Assembly (NCBI GenBank): GCA_016193165.1
Contig: JACPST010000131.1
Span: forward strand, 1-6,206
DNA: 6,206 nucleotides
Direction of reading: 5' to 3'
Origin: Deltaproteobacteria bacterium
Lineage (GTDB): Bacteria > Bdellovibrionota > JACOXK01 > 2-02-FULL-40-11
The position numbers were made by a program, and so were the translations under genes. Positions 6,086 through 6,206 of this stretch are shown piece after piece. The notes beneath the pieces were generated by a model. The model saw only the letters and a list, made by a program, of their open reading frames with translations. It was not told the origin of the DNA and did not search any database. Numbering within the stretch: the first letter of the stretch is position 1; each line of letters opens with the position of its first letter.

Positions 6086-6097
6086 CTGTGCTATTCT
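6070..6097 (+). promoter_or_regulatory. Candidate extended -10 promoter for the lysine-rich gene
   Basis: TTGGAT (6070-6075) and TATTCT (6092-6097) are 16 bases apart, and TG-C directly precedes the -10 (TGCTATTCT), an extended -10 pattern. Each hexamer matches consensus at four of six positions. Transcription would start near 6104, giving a leader of about 53 bases. Confidence 0.5.
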
Positions 6098-6117
6098 TTT
6101 CTCATAGATTTTAAGGG

Positions 6118-6141
6118 TTGAGTGTTGAACGTAGCACTTAA
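6118..6141 (+). promoter_or_regulatory. Leader hairpin just before the ribosome site
   Basis: Bases 6118-6127 can pair with 6132-6141 around an AACG loop: ten consecutive pairs, three of them G-U. The stem ends two bases before the AGAGGAGG ribosome site (6143-6150), which stays unpaired. A competing pairing of TTTTAAG (6109-6115) with CTTAAAA (6137-6143) is also possible. A role in message stability or translation control is inference. Confidence 0.4.
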
Positions 6142-6156
6142 AAGAGGAGGAAAGAC

Positions 6157-6206
6157 ATGAAAAAGAAACATAAAAAGAAAAAAGCTAAAAAAACAAAAAA
6201 GAAAAA
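6157..6206 (+). CDS. Start of an extremely lysine-rich protein, cut by the window edge
   Basis: ATG 6157 follows AGAGGAGG (6143-6150) at 6 bases, one of the best ribosome sites in the window, and a plausible promoter lies further upstream, so this is likely a real gene. Only 16 codons are visible: MKKKHKKKKAKKTKKK, 12 lysines of 16. Such a start fits histone H1-like or other Lys/Ala-rich nucleic-acid-binding proteins found in several bacterial lineages, but the fragment is too short to assign a family. There is no hydrophobic segment, so it is not an export signal so far. Confidence 0.6.
   Translation, partial: MKKKHKKKKAKKTKKK

Noticed and set aside
5927..6121. Plus-strand open frame over the cobO start and the AT-rich gap
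   Set aside because: Its Phe/Leu-rich product simply reflects the T-rich DNA; it runs through the proposed promoter elements and has no ribosome site.
6157..6206. Simple low-complexity poly-A repeat rather than a gene
   Set aside because: A strong ribosome site at ideal spacing and a plausible promoter precede the ATG, and His, Ala and Thr codons interrupt the lysines, so a coding start is favoured.

Overview
The window looks like a piece of a Gram-negative bacterial chromosome of low to moderate GC. The evidence is an RseP-type site-2 protease end, a TsaB gene, three consecutive genes with Sec-type signal peptides, strong AGGAGG-type ribosome sites and sigma70-like promoters. A deltaproteobacterial or Bdellovibrionota-like origin is my best guess; nothing here proves the phylum. 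No transposase, phage gene, tRNA, rRNA or CRISPR array is visible.

Layout. The left edge holds the last 48 codons of an RseP-like intramembrane protease, followed after 7 bases by tsaB (tRNA t6A modification). Next on the same strand come three genes for exported proteins: a von Willebrand factor A (VWA) protein with a complete metal-binding motif and three C-terminal beta-type repeats (940-2256); a signal-peptide-bearing M3 (thimet oligopeptidase-like) metallopeptidase with an unexplained C-terminal extension of about 124 residues (2334-4787); and a small unrecognised protein with two cysteines and a regular coiled coil (4875-5420), which has its own near-consensus promoter. A short palindrome of dispersed-repeat type lies in the 27-base gap where this gene meets the convergent cobO/btuR gene (corrinoid adenosyltransferase, 6002-5448, minus strand). 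cobO appears to lack a 5' leader. Between cobO and the right edge is a very AT-rich divergent region of about 155 bases with A/T tracts, an extended -10 promoter, a leader hairpin and a strong ribosome site. It drives the start of an extremely lysine-rich protein that runs off the window.

How the genes relate. The rseP-tsaB pair is housekeeping and probably co-transcribed. The three exported genes sit in series with gaps of 77 and 87 bases and could serve envelope or periplasmic functions (binding, peptide turnover, an accessory coiled-coil protein). The strong promoter before the third gene argues that it is at least partly independent. cobO stands alone, without other cobalamin genes in view. 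I do not see a clear new multi-gene system. The most unusual points are the exported, extended M3 peptidase, the coiled-coil protein, the apparently leaderless cobO and the structured leader of the lysine-rich gene.
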